Below, in pieces: positions 9,313 to 20,889 of a stretch of DNA of 64,000 nt; position 1 is the first letter of the stretch, and every line of letters begins with the position of its first letter. This DNA comes from Ophiobolus disseminans (Eukaryota; Ascomycota; Dothideomycetes; Pleosporales; Phaeosphaeriaceae), in the NCBI GenBank assembly GCA_010093685.1, contig MU006216.1, forward strand, positions 1,563,065-1,627,064. The letters are read 5' to 3'. The notes beneath the pieces are model-generated. The model saw nothing but the letters and a program-made list of their open reading frames with translations, ran no database searches and had not been told where the DNA came from. Made by a program: the position numbers and the translations under genes.

Positions 9313-12300
9313 TCAATGCCTGCCTACAGTCGTCCATTCTCGCAATAACGCCTCAACTTCATCCACCTCCTGATCTTCTTCAACAAGTATTGCGTGTCTT
9401 GAGTATGAGTCGAATTCGATCGTGCCGCCCGCAGTATCTGTACCTTCGATAGAGCTCTCCTCCACAGTATCTTTCGTAGAGCCTAAACTGAACCAAGCAA
9501 GTGGGTTGCTCCAGAATCCCGGCGAAACATCGCGCCTCTTGTTTGCAGCACGTCGAAAAGCCTGTGCGGATACAGCCAGATCATCCGTCGGGTCATCGAG
9601 GGCGTCGAGGCGGTCCCCTCGCTGAGCGACTTTATTAATATTGTCGCGCATGATGTCCACAGTAGCGTCGATCTCGGCCTGGATCTGCGCAGTTCGTGAC
9701 AATCCTTGCTGTCCGTATGTCTTGGCAGGTGATGGTGATGAAGTCCCTGTGACAGTGTGTAGTGTATCGTATTCCTGTCTAGCCGTACGCGGACTCTCGA
9801 CCTGTATTTCATCTCTGACTTCGGCCTGCACTCGATGTACACTCACTTCCTCCTCTGCTGTTCTCGTTGCATGTTGTGTGGAGGAATCAACATTGAGTTT
9901 TCGCTTCTCATCTGCTACACGAGAGGCAGCTATAACGTCCACTGGAATCACCACTTGATCTGCTTGTCCTTCTTTGGCAGCAGCTGCGTGAGCGATCATC
10001 AATTCGAGACTTGTAGGTTCATCTGTTCGATTATGATCAATGGCGGCCGTTGTTTTGTCAACAAGGTCAAGATCGGACGATCCTTGCCTTGAACTATCTC
10101 TTTCTCCATGCGCCGGAGCGATCTCCCTCAGCACCGCAGCTTCCCTCGAGCTTGAATGTGCTAGTCGATTTCTAGAGAGCGTATCTCCAGACAGAGAAAC
10201 ATTCCCCAGTGAGCTTTTCCGTTTCGACCCTACAAGATTCTTGAAACGACTTTTTTTGGAAGGGGCCATTTCCGGTTTCTGCGGTGTCGCTTGAACTGCT
10301 GGAGGTACAGGAAGCAGGCACGCGCCACTGTTCGCATCCCAGATCTTGACGGTGCTGTCGCCCGACGCGGACGCCAGCCTCGCCGAGTCGTGCGAGAAGG
10401 CTACTGACATAACCGAATTGCTATGGCCCTCGAGCGTCTGCAGGCACGCGCTGCTGCTCGCATCCCAGATCTTGACAGTGTTGTCGCCCGACGCCGACGC
10501 CAGCCTCGCCGAGTTGTGCGAGAAGGCTACTGACCAGACAGGGTTGCTATGGCCCTCGAGCGTCTGCAGACACGCGCCGCTGCTCGCATCCCAGATCTTG
10601 ACGGTCCTGTCGCCCGACACTGAAGCCAGCCGGGTCGAGTCGTGGTCAATTTCTAATACGGGTTCGGATGTTTCGTTCATATGTCCTTCTTTCCTGATGT
10701 CCACAAAGGAGCTTTGGTCTTCAACCTCGATTCTCTCCTTGTTGATAGGGTCTGACATAATTTGTCCCAAGTCCAGGTCAATACCTTTAAATGTGGTCCA
10801 GGTAGATGAAGTGGCTGGAGGTGGCAAGTTCTGAGCCTCGCTAGGGAGTCGCGGTCTGTTTCGTGGAAATGAATCAGGTGGGGTCATAGAGCGTGCAGGT
10901 GACTGCTGTCGACTGGAGAGGACACTTGGAAGAACCAAGGTCTTGCGTTTCCTCTCTCTTGATGTTGCACGGCGTGCACGGGTTGTCCTTTCATCCATGA
11001 TACTCACTCCCTCCTCGCTAGAACTTTCTCCACTTGCTTCTGGTCGAGACTCTGCTTGGTCAACCTTGAATCGTACGTATCTCGCCGTTTCATCTTGTTT
11101 TGGTACACGTGGGCCCAGCTCATCTCTTGAATGAGCACTTTCTGCTACCGTGGTTGAGCTTTTATCGCTGAGACCTGTGGGGTCCACACAAGTACTATAC
11201 TGATAGTTGAACAGAGATTGTGACATCTCACGATGGCCAAAGCTCTGCTGATGCGATAGTGGTGGTAACGGAAGCAATCGAGTTGATTGCTCTTCTGACA
11301 CTTGTGGGTAAAGACTATGCGCCGCAGAGCGTGGCTGTTCCCCGGAGTTGATTTGAAACGTCAGAGGTTCACAGTCAGGCCAAAAGTTCATGCTGAGTGA
11401 CATTCCCGGCTGGACAATATCATCAAAATCTTCTGGCAAAATGACATGACCATCCTGATCAATGACATCAAATCTTCCAGCTGCAGCGTGGTGACTTCGC
11501 ACATGTATTCGAGCATACACCTTTTTGATACGCGAATGCAGGCCCTAGTTGTAGCAGTCAGTATGAGTAGAACAGATACCAAGGTTTGAGAATATTGAGC
11601 GATTTACCTCCCAAGTTTTACAAGACTGGAACGGGAAATTGTACGTTGTTCCAAGTGTGTCGCGAAACTTTATGGGTAGCTGGTGCGTAGACTGAGTAGT
11701 CGGAGATAGAGAGTTGTTGGAAGTCAAACGTCTCCTTTCTACTTTTGGTGGGGCTGATTCTCTCTCGGGTTGTAACGCTTCCGCTTCGACTTGAGGTTTC
11801 TCCTGCTCTTCTTTTCGTGCTTTCTCCTCCGCTTCATGAACATCCTGTGCAGATTCTGCTCCGGCTAGTGTTCCTTGTTGTGGCGTTGAGCAGTGCAGCG
11901 AGCTTCTCGTCATGATTTGATGTACACTGATTTGAATGTCCGTAGAGTTGGCTTGGACATGTAGCTGTGAGCCGTACTTGGAATCTGCTCCACTAGCTGA
12001 CTTTTGTGTGCCACTAAAGAGAACGCTATCAAGATGTCCACGGGCTCGGAAGTACGAGCCGATTAGGCTTTGGTGGTGCTCAGAATGGTCATCATCGACC
12101 TCTTGTGTCAGAGCCTGCTGCAGGTTCTCGATGTCTTCCAACAAGCTGCGGACATGCTGCACGCAAGTTTCAAGTGTTTTCGGGTTGATCGACGATTCAA
12201 TTGCGGAAGTGACAACATTTGGCTCTCGGCTTGGGAGAGACCCATCATTCTCTTCATCCGACCCGGATTCATCCTCCGCACCTATAGTACTGTCGTCGCT

Positions 12301-12837
12301 GAAGTTTTTGAGCGATTCCTCGTACTTTTTGGCTGACCTTTTCTTAAGCTCGATCAAATCTTGGATTTGGGCTTTCTGCTTCGCCTCAGTTTCGCGATCA
12401 AGTTTCCTGGATGCAACTTGATGTGCATGCGTGAGCACCTGCATGAGTAACTGCAAGGTACTCTTAAGCTTGTCGATATGGTTCCGGAGAAGTTCGATCT
12501 TGTTATCGCGAAATGGAAGCATGAACCGCCCAAGTGTGTTCTTTTTGCTTTTTTTAAGAGTGCTCTCTATCTCAGCAAAGACCGAGGAGCATTCCTTCAT
12601 TGTTTCGTTTGCCGTCTTAACCGCATTTTTGCTCATCAAGGTTGATGTCTCATCGTGCTTGAACACAGCGCCTAACTCTTCAACTACAAAGCTCGTGAGT
12701 TGGATTTCCTTTGCGATATCTTTTATCCGTCGGTCGGCCGTCGCGACCCCGTCTGCATATTGATAGAGGGTTTGGGATAACTTGAGGCCTGCTCCAGCTA
12801 CTTGGATGACGCTGGCAATGAGTCCTATCTCAGCCAT
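9313..12837 (-). CDS. STAND-type N-domain / ubiquitin-like / WD40 / R-SNARE fusion protein, 1153 aa
   Basis: Two exons, 11608-12837 and 9313-11544, joined by a 63-nt GT-AG intron that falls inside the ubiquitin-like domain. Order: residues 1 to about 200 resemble the fungal N-terminal domain of STAND proteins (opening MAEIGLIASVIQVAGAGLKL, helical, Lys/Glu rich); coiled coil about 345-370; fungal ubiquitin-like domain (ULD type) about 387-470 (LPIKFRDTLG ... YNFPFQSCKTWE ... FDVIDQDGHVILPE); WD40-like repeats about 703-820 with 42-residue units (SGDNTVKIWDASS); and an R-SNARE core at about 1027-1081, with EIDATVDIMRDNINKV followed by the zero-layer Arg in AQRGDRL and by LAVSAQAFRR. No NACHT or NB-ARC ATPase is seen between the N-domain and the repeats, and no transmembrane tail follows the SNARE motif. 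The C terminus is acidic, ending in LLREWTT. The SNARE match to Snc1/synaptobrevin is very strong by eye; the combined role is unknown. Confidence 0.8.
10320..10645 (-). repeat. Internal tandem array of near-identical WD40 coding units (126-bp period)
   Basis: The coding strand carries 126-bp units beginning near 10320, 10446 and 10572; the last is truncated after about 75 bp. By my count the first two full units differ at about 14 of 126 positions, clustered in a few codons (for example NPVWS versus NSVMS). Each encodes one 42-residue WD40 blade. Such high internal identity is typical of WD40 arrays in fungal incompatibility proteins, which evolve by unequal exchange. Three blades are too few for a closed seven-blade propeller. 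Confidence 0.85.
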
Positions 12838-13740
12838 GGCGAGCCGTCTGCAGCTGTCGGGTCATTAGACGTGTTAAATTGATCACTGTAAGGAGGAAGA
12901 GCTCTGTTGTGTTGCATTCACATCTAGAAGGTGGCGATGCTATGCTGCGGGTGTTGGCCTAAACTTGCTAGGGTTGAGGCTGAAGCTGAGCGGACGCACA
13001 TTGCAATGTGGGGGCTGTTTTGATGACCTCGGTGCCTCGCAAGATATTTCTTCTTCGGAAGCGCATATGTGCCTCTGAAGGCAGTGGCAATATATTTACA
13101 TACTGAGAAATGTTTTTCTAAGAACATCTAAGCTCTGTGATCCGAATTTAATCTACCCGACGTGTTCGAGCTCTGAAGTGATCAGACGCACTTGCTACCT
13201 GGCGTATTACCTAGGTATGCACGAGTTGAAGTGTCGCACTAGCTATTGTTGTATTTTGTTACACGGTACTACTAAATTATTCTTGAGCTATATTATATTC
13301 TGAACAAGATGTCATCGTTCGCATCGCACGAGCCCTCGTGTGGGATCGCCAAAGGCGGTTAGCACTTGCGCCGCTGTTCGGATGGGGGAGACGGGACAAA
13401 ACCTGTCAGATCCAACCGCCGCGCGACGCAATCGAGCATAGCATCCCTGCCACAGTTCGAGTTCGAGCCCTCATTTGGACCGTGATCACCGGGATATGCT
13501 TCCATCGATTGGGCGCCACAGCATGTCTGCGCCACAGTCTCTTCGATGATATCATGGGGCTTGCCTGGCAGAGCAGAGCGGAGGGGCCTTGCTTTGGTTT
13601 TGTAGCCCGCCATATAACGCCCTCCAAAACAGACACTGGCTGAACAACTGCGCTCGCACGTCATACGGGTTTCCAGTAAGCATTAAAGCATTACAACGAC
13701 TCACTTGTTTCTCCCCTTGTCAAAAGTCTGCCCTATTATT
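12838..13740. other. Intergenic region between divergent genes
   Basis: About 900 bp between the starts of the STAND-related gene and the Pro/Gln-rich gene. Overlapping short readings at 13338-13664 on both strands look accidental. No clear TATA box or RNA gene. Confidence 0.45.
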
Positions 13741-15508
13741 ATGGACTCAGACCTTCGACAGCCCGCCAAACTTCAGAAACGAAAGAGCCGAGAACGTCAA
13801 GAGCTTGCTATGTCAGGCGGCCTCGGTGGTCAGCCAGCAAATACACCACAAACAATGGCGCCTTCCAACAACGCTGCTTCGGCAGAGGACAAGAAGAAGT
13901 CGAAGTTTCGCCTATCGAACCCGTTCCATTCGAAGGAAAAGGACAAGGACAGCTCAAAGCGGGACACCGTTGTAGAACCCAAGGAGCACAACTCCAAAAG
14001 GGATACTCTTGACACGAACTTCGATTCTGCATATGCCAGCAGCGAACCAAGCAGTAGTGCCAACCCAAGCTTCTCAAACCAGATCAAGAGCCGCCCGATA
14101 TCTGGCGAACAATGGCATCCGCGTCCAACAAGTTCTCATGGACCTACAACAACACCGCCACCACCACCACAGCAAAATCACCTTGCTCCGCCGCCTGCAC
14201 ACACCTTACAGAACCGATCGAGCCATGAAAACATCTCGAAAGAGACATATCGTGATGCTGGTACAGGTAACATTGTGACCACCACGACTACTGTAAGCAA
14301 TACTCGCACACAGCCCTTGGTCCGTCTGCTAATTATGTGTTTCCCAAACAGACAACAACCACAACGACCACGGTTACAGGCCCTGGGGGCTCCACTACGG
14401 TAGAGCAACCAAATAACAGCATTGGGTCGCAAGGAGGGCCTGGTAGTATAACCAGCACTTCTGGCCCGAGTCCACCGTCGCCCATGCCCGCTCTGCCCCC
14501 TAGCGAACACCCAGTGCCTGGGTTGACCCCTCCAACATCCCACAGCGACATCACTCCACCAATGCAGCCTATTTACGGTCAGCATCAACAACAACAAGAA
14601 GGGTCTTCACAGCATCCCACTCAAAGTCTGCACCAACAGCAAGGGCCCCCACATCATGTGGCTAGAACCGAGGACTCATCGCCTCCCATCCCACAGAGGA
14701 ACAATATCAGGAATCGATTAGAGCTCGACGCTGTTTCTCCTGCCGTCATCCAGCGACCAAACCCTATGGACACCCCGGTCAGTCCGATCACACCAAGCAG
14801 TCCTACCAATAAAGACCGAGCCAACTTCTCTTACCCCTCAAGAGCGCCTCCTCAAGGGGTACCTCGACAGGTTCCAGCGCAGCAGCTTCCGCCTCCGCTA
14901 CAGCCTGGCCACCAACAACCGACACCCCAGCAATGGGGTGAAGCTTGGAACACTCAGCAACATCTTGGCTATGACAACGAATCTAGCCGTCCTGTGCCGT
15001 TCAGGGCTGGTCATAATCCATCGCAGTCACAGCAACCGCTTCACAATCAACCCCAAAAGCAGCCGACGATGGCAAATCTCAAAGCCGCTGCGCACGGGCT
15101 TCACGTAAGCCCAGTCTAGATCCATGCTACCTGCACAGTATACTGACTTATATTTCATAGGGTGCAGGAGAAGCTCTCCGCGGCACGTTCAATAGTACTG
15201 TCGATCGCCGTTTCGCTCCTCAAGACGCACCTATACATGCGAAGAACCAAGCCATAATCGACGCTGGACGCTCAGAAATTGAATCACAGAATTTTGCACA
15301 TCATCGACCCAAGCCACCCGCTGCGGACGCGCCGCCGGTACCGCCGATTCCCACTACGAAGCAACCCTACATGGGCCCTCCGGTGTCTGGCTCTCAATTA
15401 GAAGGTGGAGCCGGCAGAAGTGGGAGCAAACTGAGTGGGTTCATGAAGAAGATGAAGGAGGGACCTACGCCCTCGAACAGGGACGGGACTGTGGGAACAC
15501 AACACTAG
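13741..15508 (+). CDS. Conserved Pro/Gln/Ser-rich protein, 550 aa, unknown function
   Basis: Exons 13741-14292, 14352-15104, 15161-15508; the introns (59 and 56 nt) are canonical and all phase 0. Most of the chain is low-complexity and probably disordered: a Lys-rich N-terminal region (KKKSKFRLSNPFHSKEKDK), a Thr run around the first splice site (ending TTTTTVTG), then Pro/Gln/Ser-rich stretches with a QHQQQQ tract. The best-ordered part spans the second intron: NLKAAAHGLH joined to GAGEALRGTFNSTVDRRF, which I recall as a conserved signature of a Pezizomycotina-specific protein. The C terminus has a basic patch (SGFMKKMKEG). There is no membrane segment or catalytic motif; function is not assignable. 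Confidence 0.75.
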
Positions 15509-15876
15509 GTTAGTTAGTGATAGGGGTATCTGATCTAATAGAAGCGTACATATAACGATGTTTTTTGCTAGAGGATAATTTGAAGCGTCACCCAGGATGA
15601 AAAACCAACTTGCAACCTGTTGCTGCTTATAATTGGCTTCGGGTGTGCTTCATTTAGGATGTCCAACACTACATGGAGACGATCTCGTGCAGCTCCGCCG
15701 CATCGCCACCCCATTACGAAGAGGCACAGTGTACAAAACACCAACGGCGCGGTGTTTCTATCAAGAGCATCTGCATCACACGATCCTAACATCCAGTCAC
15801 CACCTACACACCACTGGTGAAAGCGATCCTTCACACTCAAGACCTACCTCTACCGCAACAACACAAAGTAGCGAAT
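15509..15876. other. Intergenic region
   Basis: About 370 bp between the Pro/Gln-rich gene and the start of the pseudogene reading. Nothing recognised. Confidence 0.4.
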
Positions 15877-17324
15877 ATGGGTGACAACATAGTGTGGCAC
15901 AATCTCGCTGCAGACACCGCTACTAGTAGCGGAGCAGCAGAGCCGCGTCAGGTCGAGCAGCCGGACAGTAACAGTCTCCCAGAAAACATCCTCGAGATAC
16001 TGCAGAACCGCAGCGACGACCTTACAAACCCGTTCAAATAGCATCTTCCCGAGCAGTGGAGTGGCGACGAGCCGTTCACTAGCTACCGCTGTCCAGCCTC
16101 TTCGGATCTGCACCTATACAATTACAAAGATATGAAGATACTAGTCTCAGAGATGTACAAGGATATTGGGAGCAGTCCTACTGCTCTGCACAGCTCGAAG
16201 CTTTTTGATGTAATGACCAAGACACAGCGGTATGATGTTCGCAGCGAGATTACGTCGTGGAAGGGTGCTGCAGCATACATCAAAGCAGGGGTGTGCAGAA
16301 GACGCCAAAGTCGCTGTCGATTCTAGAACTCTCCCACAGACTGAACTGCCTTCTTCCGCACCCCAAGAATGGACTAGCATATTTTACGAAAGAGGATGTA
16401 GTTAATGCGCCTGCTGACAACACAATCGGCAGGAACAAGGATAATGAGCTTAGGGAATCTGTGATGGCCTGCGAGGAAGGGTTGCGTTGGTTGCCCAGCA
16501 GCTCCTGCATTCTCATCCTTCGCACGCGGTTCAAAGACTTGATCGCTTCTGCACCATTCACGGTGTCCTGGCTATCTGCGTGTATAGTGCCGCAGGACAT
16601 CGAGTATCGTCTTCCATCAAACGCAGCCAGCGCTGCGCTTGTAAAGGCATTTCTCAGCATTGCTCGGCGCACCAATGGGTAGCAGCTGTGGGTCGTCAAC
16701 TTTGAAGGAGTACCTTTGACTAGAAGTGGTATTACACCTATCCAAACAGAGGTCTGCATCGTCAATGTCGCTGATCCTGTCAACAAGTAACATAGTAAAT
16801 ATGTTCGGTACCTACTATATAACTCTGCAAATGTCATGGCTCGTGAATTACAAGAGAAGGACGCTACTATCTTCAAGAGCGGCACATTCAATTTCAACTT
16901 CATAGCATCTTGCTTCCAACAGCTGTTTGTGAATAGGCAGCCGCGTGGACTTACGCCATACGAGCACCAGCGTAAGCTTCTGCAGCTTGGATTCCAAGAA
17001 AACACGGCGGTTATCGTTCACTGGTCTGGTGCTAGGTTGGACCAAAGCAGTTGTGGACGGATTCTTCGCAATGAACCTACGTTGGTTACCTCAATGCAGA
17101 ATGTGAGGCTGAAGTGTGAAGCAATTGACCTATGCTGGCTCTGGAGAAATTGCACTACCTACAGCGGCGGAGGAGGTCTCTCTCAGGTGTACAATACTTT
17201 GTTCCCCAGCCAGAATCTGTTATATGGCATGCAGTCACAGTGGCACACGGCGCTATGGGACGCAGCAGCTACGCAGCGAATCCTCGTGGCACCGCTGCAA
17301 GGTCTCAAGGATGTTGAAGTGTAG
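15877..17324 (+). pseudogene. Decayed DEDDh-type nuclease-like gene
   Basis: A reading from ATG 15877 continues to 17324 only if four lesions are ignored: in-frame stops at 16039-16041 (TAG), 16680-16682 (TAG) and 16788-16790 (TAA), and a frameshift between about 16257 and 16326. The segment after the second stop, LWVVNFEGVPLTR followed by TEVCIVNVAD, resembles exonuclease motif I of RNase H-fold (DEDDh) proteins, with Asn where the first catalytic Asp is expected. The segment near the end, HTALWDAAATQRI, fits the HxxxxD motif III. Between them lies TAVIVHWSGARLDQ. No good introns remove the stops. Family assignment is by motif only; fungal Gfd2-like proteins are the nearest I recall. It is probably not expressed as a functional protein. 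Confidence 0.6.
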
Positions 17325-17758
17325 CATGACAAGAGCCTCGATCTATTACACACTAGATGTGTGGCAAGGGAGGGTGGCGTGTTTTGTAGGACTTGTAAGT
17401 GGTTTCGGCTTTACGACTGCGGATGATCTTGGGACTATGGACGAGCAGAAGGCCGGTATAATTAATTCTCAGACTTACATACGATCACTCTCACTACTTG
17501 AGATGACGTGTTTCACATGTGACTCATTTACCATCCCGTTTGCAATAGCGCCTCTTTCACTTCACCGCTAAAACTAAGATTGCGCACCGCTTTGGCCTCT
17601 GCAGGACAACAACCGCACTACTCACCTCCTACAACATCTCTCCGTGCCATCATCCTCTCTAGAGCTTCTCTACTCCACCACTCCATTCGCGCTACAACCG
17701 CTTCAACCTCACGCGCCCAGCTTCGCAATTCCACCTCCACCTCACCTCGACGCTCATC
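17325..17758. other. Intergenic region
   Basis: About 430 bp between the pseudogene and the small orphan. Its last 150 bp are pyrimidine- and CA-rich, as in fungal 5' leaders. Nothing else seen. Confidence 0.4.
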
Positions 17759-18178
17759 ATGACCGAGACAGCATCCACAAGCAACACTCTCTTCGCAGAC
17801 GACAAGCGCAACCCCTCCTACTACGAACCATTGGCTGGACACAAGACAATCACCCCAGCATGGTATTACATTAAAGACAAATACGGCGACAACGAGATGA
17901 TGAAATACACGAAAGAACATTTCACGGTAGGATGGGGTTTGACGTGTGGCCAATTCTACAGGATCCGAGTGAGAATCGCAGAGGAATGTCTGCGCCGCGA
18001 TCTCGATAAGGTTGAGCTCAAGTCGGTAGGAGCGCAGTTCGAGATCTACGAGGTCATGGAAGTTCTTGGGAATCTGGTGAACCATGGAGGGAGAATGGAC
18101 AAGTTTTATCTTGCGTACTGGCGATTTCGCATGAAGAAGGAGTTCGTGGCGAAGATCGTGAAGTGGACAAAGAAGTAG
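17759..18178 (+). CDS. Hypothetical protein, 139 aa
   Basis: Single-exon reading from ATG 17759 with a CT-rich leader upstream and C/G-biased third positions. The composition is well mixed, with aromatic and charged residues (AWYYIKDKYGDNEMMKY, MDKFYLAYWRFRMKKE), and is Lys-rich at the C terminus (KIVKWTKK). No signal peptide, membrane segment or known motif. I do not recognise a family. An antisense open reading over 17618-18085 has skewed composition and is taken as a shadow. Confidence 0.55.
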   Translation: MTETASTSNTLFADDKRNPSYYEPLAGHKTITPAWYYIKDKYGDNEMMKYTKEHFTVGWGLTCGQFYRIRVRIAEECLRRDLDKVELKSVGAQFEIYEVMEVLGNLVNHGGRMDKFYLAYWRFRMKKEFVAKIVKWTKK

Positions 18179-19522
18179 AGCATGATCCTAGTTGGACATA
18201 GAAATGTCTACCTCCAGAAAGATGCAAGGTGGAAGTGGGGCCCGCCGAACTTGAACTGTACGGAGTACCACAAAATTATCCGAGCGCAACCTCAGTAAGT
18301 CGCAAATCCCGGAAATAAAGATACACTATCCTGGATGTCTGCAGAGGTACTTTAGAATTTAGGATAACTTCTACATACGTCGATGTAGTCGTCAGGCTTG
18401 GCCTTTTTCTGGCTTTCTCGACTCACCGAGAGGCTGTAGATAGTGGGGGGGTTGGGTTTGGGCAGAAGAAAAGCAATCTTGTTGCTAATCTGATCATACA
18501 CCCTGTTACTTTGTCGGCCGTACTGTTACAGGGCGCACTTGGTCCTGCGTAATTTCGTGGAAAGGTCACTCGAACGGGTCGCATTCGAACCGTATGTCAA
18601 GTGAGGCTGAGGAAGAAGTGAGGGAGACGTCAACATTTGATAGCGGCCATTAGATGTGCTGACTTAGCACTGATTAGCGCCGCTCCTCTGTCATCCGCGG
18701 ACATTGTCCATTCTCTCACAACCCGACATCAAACACCTTGAGTTGTCTCTGGTCCGCGTCGCGGGCGTGCCATGCTTCGGAGAAATGAGTGTCAAAGTTT
18801 AAAAATTCCGGGCCTGTTGCCGCCCGTCAGATCGCCGCGCGCATCGTCTGTTTTGCGATCTGAAACAACGTCAGTGCGCTTCCCCGACCGCGTTTCAAGC
18901 CCTCTCACCCAATAGTTACGCGACTGCCACACGAGAACCAAACCACGCCTCAACGTCTGGATGCGCGAGAAGCTAGGGCTCGGGACGCTCTTTTGCGGGC
19001 GGGAAAGCAGGTCCAGTCACCAATTGCTGCGTTGTCCATGTCCATAGGCGAGATGCTAAACTCCTTCGAGGCGCCTGGTGTCGTGTTTCAAGCGAGAGGT
19101 CGCACTGGCGCATGTTGACGGCCGAGCAATTTGGGCCACTCGATGGTGTGGAAGTGAAGGGACCCCGCACGATGGGCCTTATTGAGTCTATTGTAAGGTT
19201 CGCGACATTGGTAGGTTGGGCTAGACATGGGTCGTGGGAGATTTCTTCCTCAGGTCCCCTTCACCTCGAGATTCCTTTCCTATTCTTCAGTTTCTATTGT
19301 CCATTATTGTTCCTATTGTTGAGCGAGCAAACGCTTGCCTTGCGGCCTGGGACTCTTCCTCCACCCTCTATCTTCGTATACATCACTTTTAAACTTCATC
19401 ATACCTCGACCTCGCTGGTACCTTTGGCTCAACGCTCAAAACTTGACTGCTGGACAGCCATCTACATATCTCTTTCATCCACAGCTACTCCGCTATACCC
19501 CAACAATCTCTACACACCAAAA
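18179..19522. other. Intergenic region, 1.3 kb
   Basis: Upstream of the DUF7598 gene. It contains a TTCGAA core near 18582 that recalls a tRNA T-loop, but I find no matching stems. The 200 bp before 19523 are CT-rich, consistent with a leader. No other structure seen. Confidence 0.45.
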
Positions 19523-20629
19523 ATGGCTCTCCTTTCAGCCGAGCATCTGGCTGGACCAGGCTATATCATCCTGAACGTGATGCGAGGTCTGAACATCATC
19601 GCACTTGCTTCCGTCGTTGCGAGCAGCGTTGTCATGCTGGTCAAGACCTTCATTGTCTCCAAGGTATGTCTACAAGACCTTTCAAGAAGCTCATAGCTAA
19701 CGAAATTAGTTCTTCTTCTTCGATGCGTGCAGTCACGTCTTAACAGCAATCGCTGGATTGTTCCTCATCGTCTCCGAATGCTCGCTCTTCCGTGGTTTCT
19801 TCTCAAGGAACTGGCCTCTACTCAGTCCTGCTCATGGCTTCGTTACCTTGGGCTGCGCCATGATGGGCATTGGTCTCAACATGCTTGGCAACTTGAACAA
19901 AGAGGCCACAAGCCAGAAGTCATTGGGCTTGCCCTTCTGGCGCTTGCTGGTTGCGTCCGGCATCTTGGCTATCATTATTGGCTTTTTCAACATTGTCGCT
20001 GTAAGTTTCACAATCTATCGCTCATATGGCAATGTCCTAATACAGTGCAGAGCTTCGTCTTCCGCGACAAATCGCGCAACATCACCGCCCGGGGCGTCCG
20101 CTCTCGAGGAGCCATGACTCTTTCTGAGGTCGACACTGAGTCTCAATATGACCCGAAGCACAAGGCCTTCACGATCAACACACACCACACCGGTAATAGC
20201 TCGCGTTCCCACGTTGGCGGCTCACCACCAATGCACATGGGCACTCCACCTGTCGACTGCGGCTCACCTCAGGTCGCGTCACCGACCAAGGAGTCTCATC
20301 CCAATCGTCTCTCGCAATTCAACTTCAGCCCGCTTCGTGCCTTCAACAACGCCCGTCAATCATTCCTTCCCAGCTATCACAGCACCTCCCCTACCAAGCC
20401 TTGGAACAACCGACCCGCATCCTCTCTTTACTCAAGGACAACATCCGGCGAGCCACAGAAGAAGCGCTTCTGGCAGCGAAAGCAGGAGCAGGAGGAAGAG
20501 GAGGTGCCGCGCGTACCTGAGATCTCATACCCTCTCAATGTCAACCCTCAGTTCGCGCATCTCGTCAAGCCCAATCTGGCGCACCACCCGAGCATCCGTC
20601 GCCCAGAGGCTGACTACGACAAGATCTGA
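19523..20629 (+). CDS. Fungal multi-pass membrane protein (DUF7598-like), 336 aa
   Basis: Exons 19523-19663, 19710-20000, 20051-20629 with 46- and 50-nt introns; all junctions fall between codons. The N-terminal half has about four hydrophobic segments (around residues 16-40, 52-68, 78-98 and 120-144), including VMRGLNIIALASVVASSVVM and LLVASGILAIIIGFFNIVA. The cytoplasmic tail from about 150 to the end is Ser/Pro-rich with basic tracts (KKRFWQRKQEQEEEE) and ends near RPEADYDKI. I recall this layout for an uncharacterised fungal family. It is not an enzyme by any motif I can see. The gene is convergent with COA1, with only 260 bp between the stops. Confidence 0.75.
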
Positions 20630-20889
20630 ACACGGTCCGCGTCGAGGAGCAAGCATTGGAGCATTTGTTGAGACTTTATGATACCACTTTCCTTACTGTT
20701 CAAATTTAGCATATTTCGAAAGGCATTTTTTGGCGTTGTGGAACACACCGATACCATATACATTTGGCACTGGGACCAGATCTCTCTCTGTTGTTGTGAG
20801 TACATAGTACAGCAATACATATTCATCACCATCTTGAAATGCATTCCTTGTTCTGCAATGTTGTACATGATGTGGTAATACACTATGAA

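Noticed and set aside
13338..13664. Overlapping ~100-codon readings on both strands
   Set aside because: Mutual overlap, no family similarity, no leader or splice context.
18571..18600. TTCGAA core resembling a tRNA T-loop
   Set aside because: No acceptor, D or anticodon stems could be paired around it.
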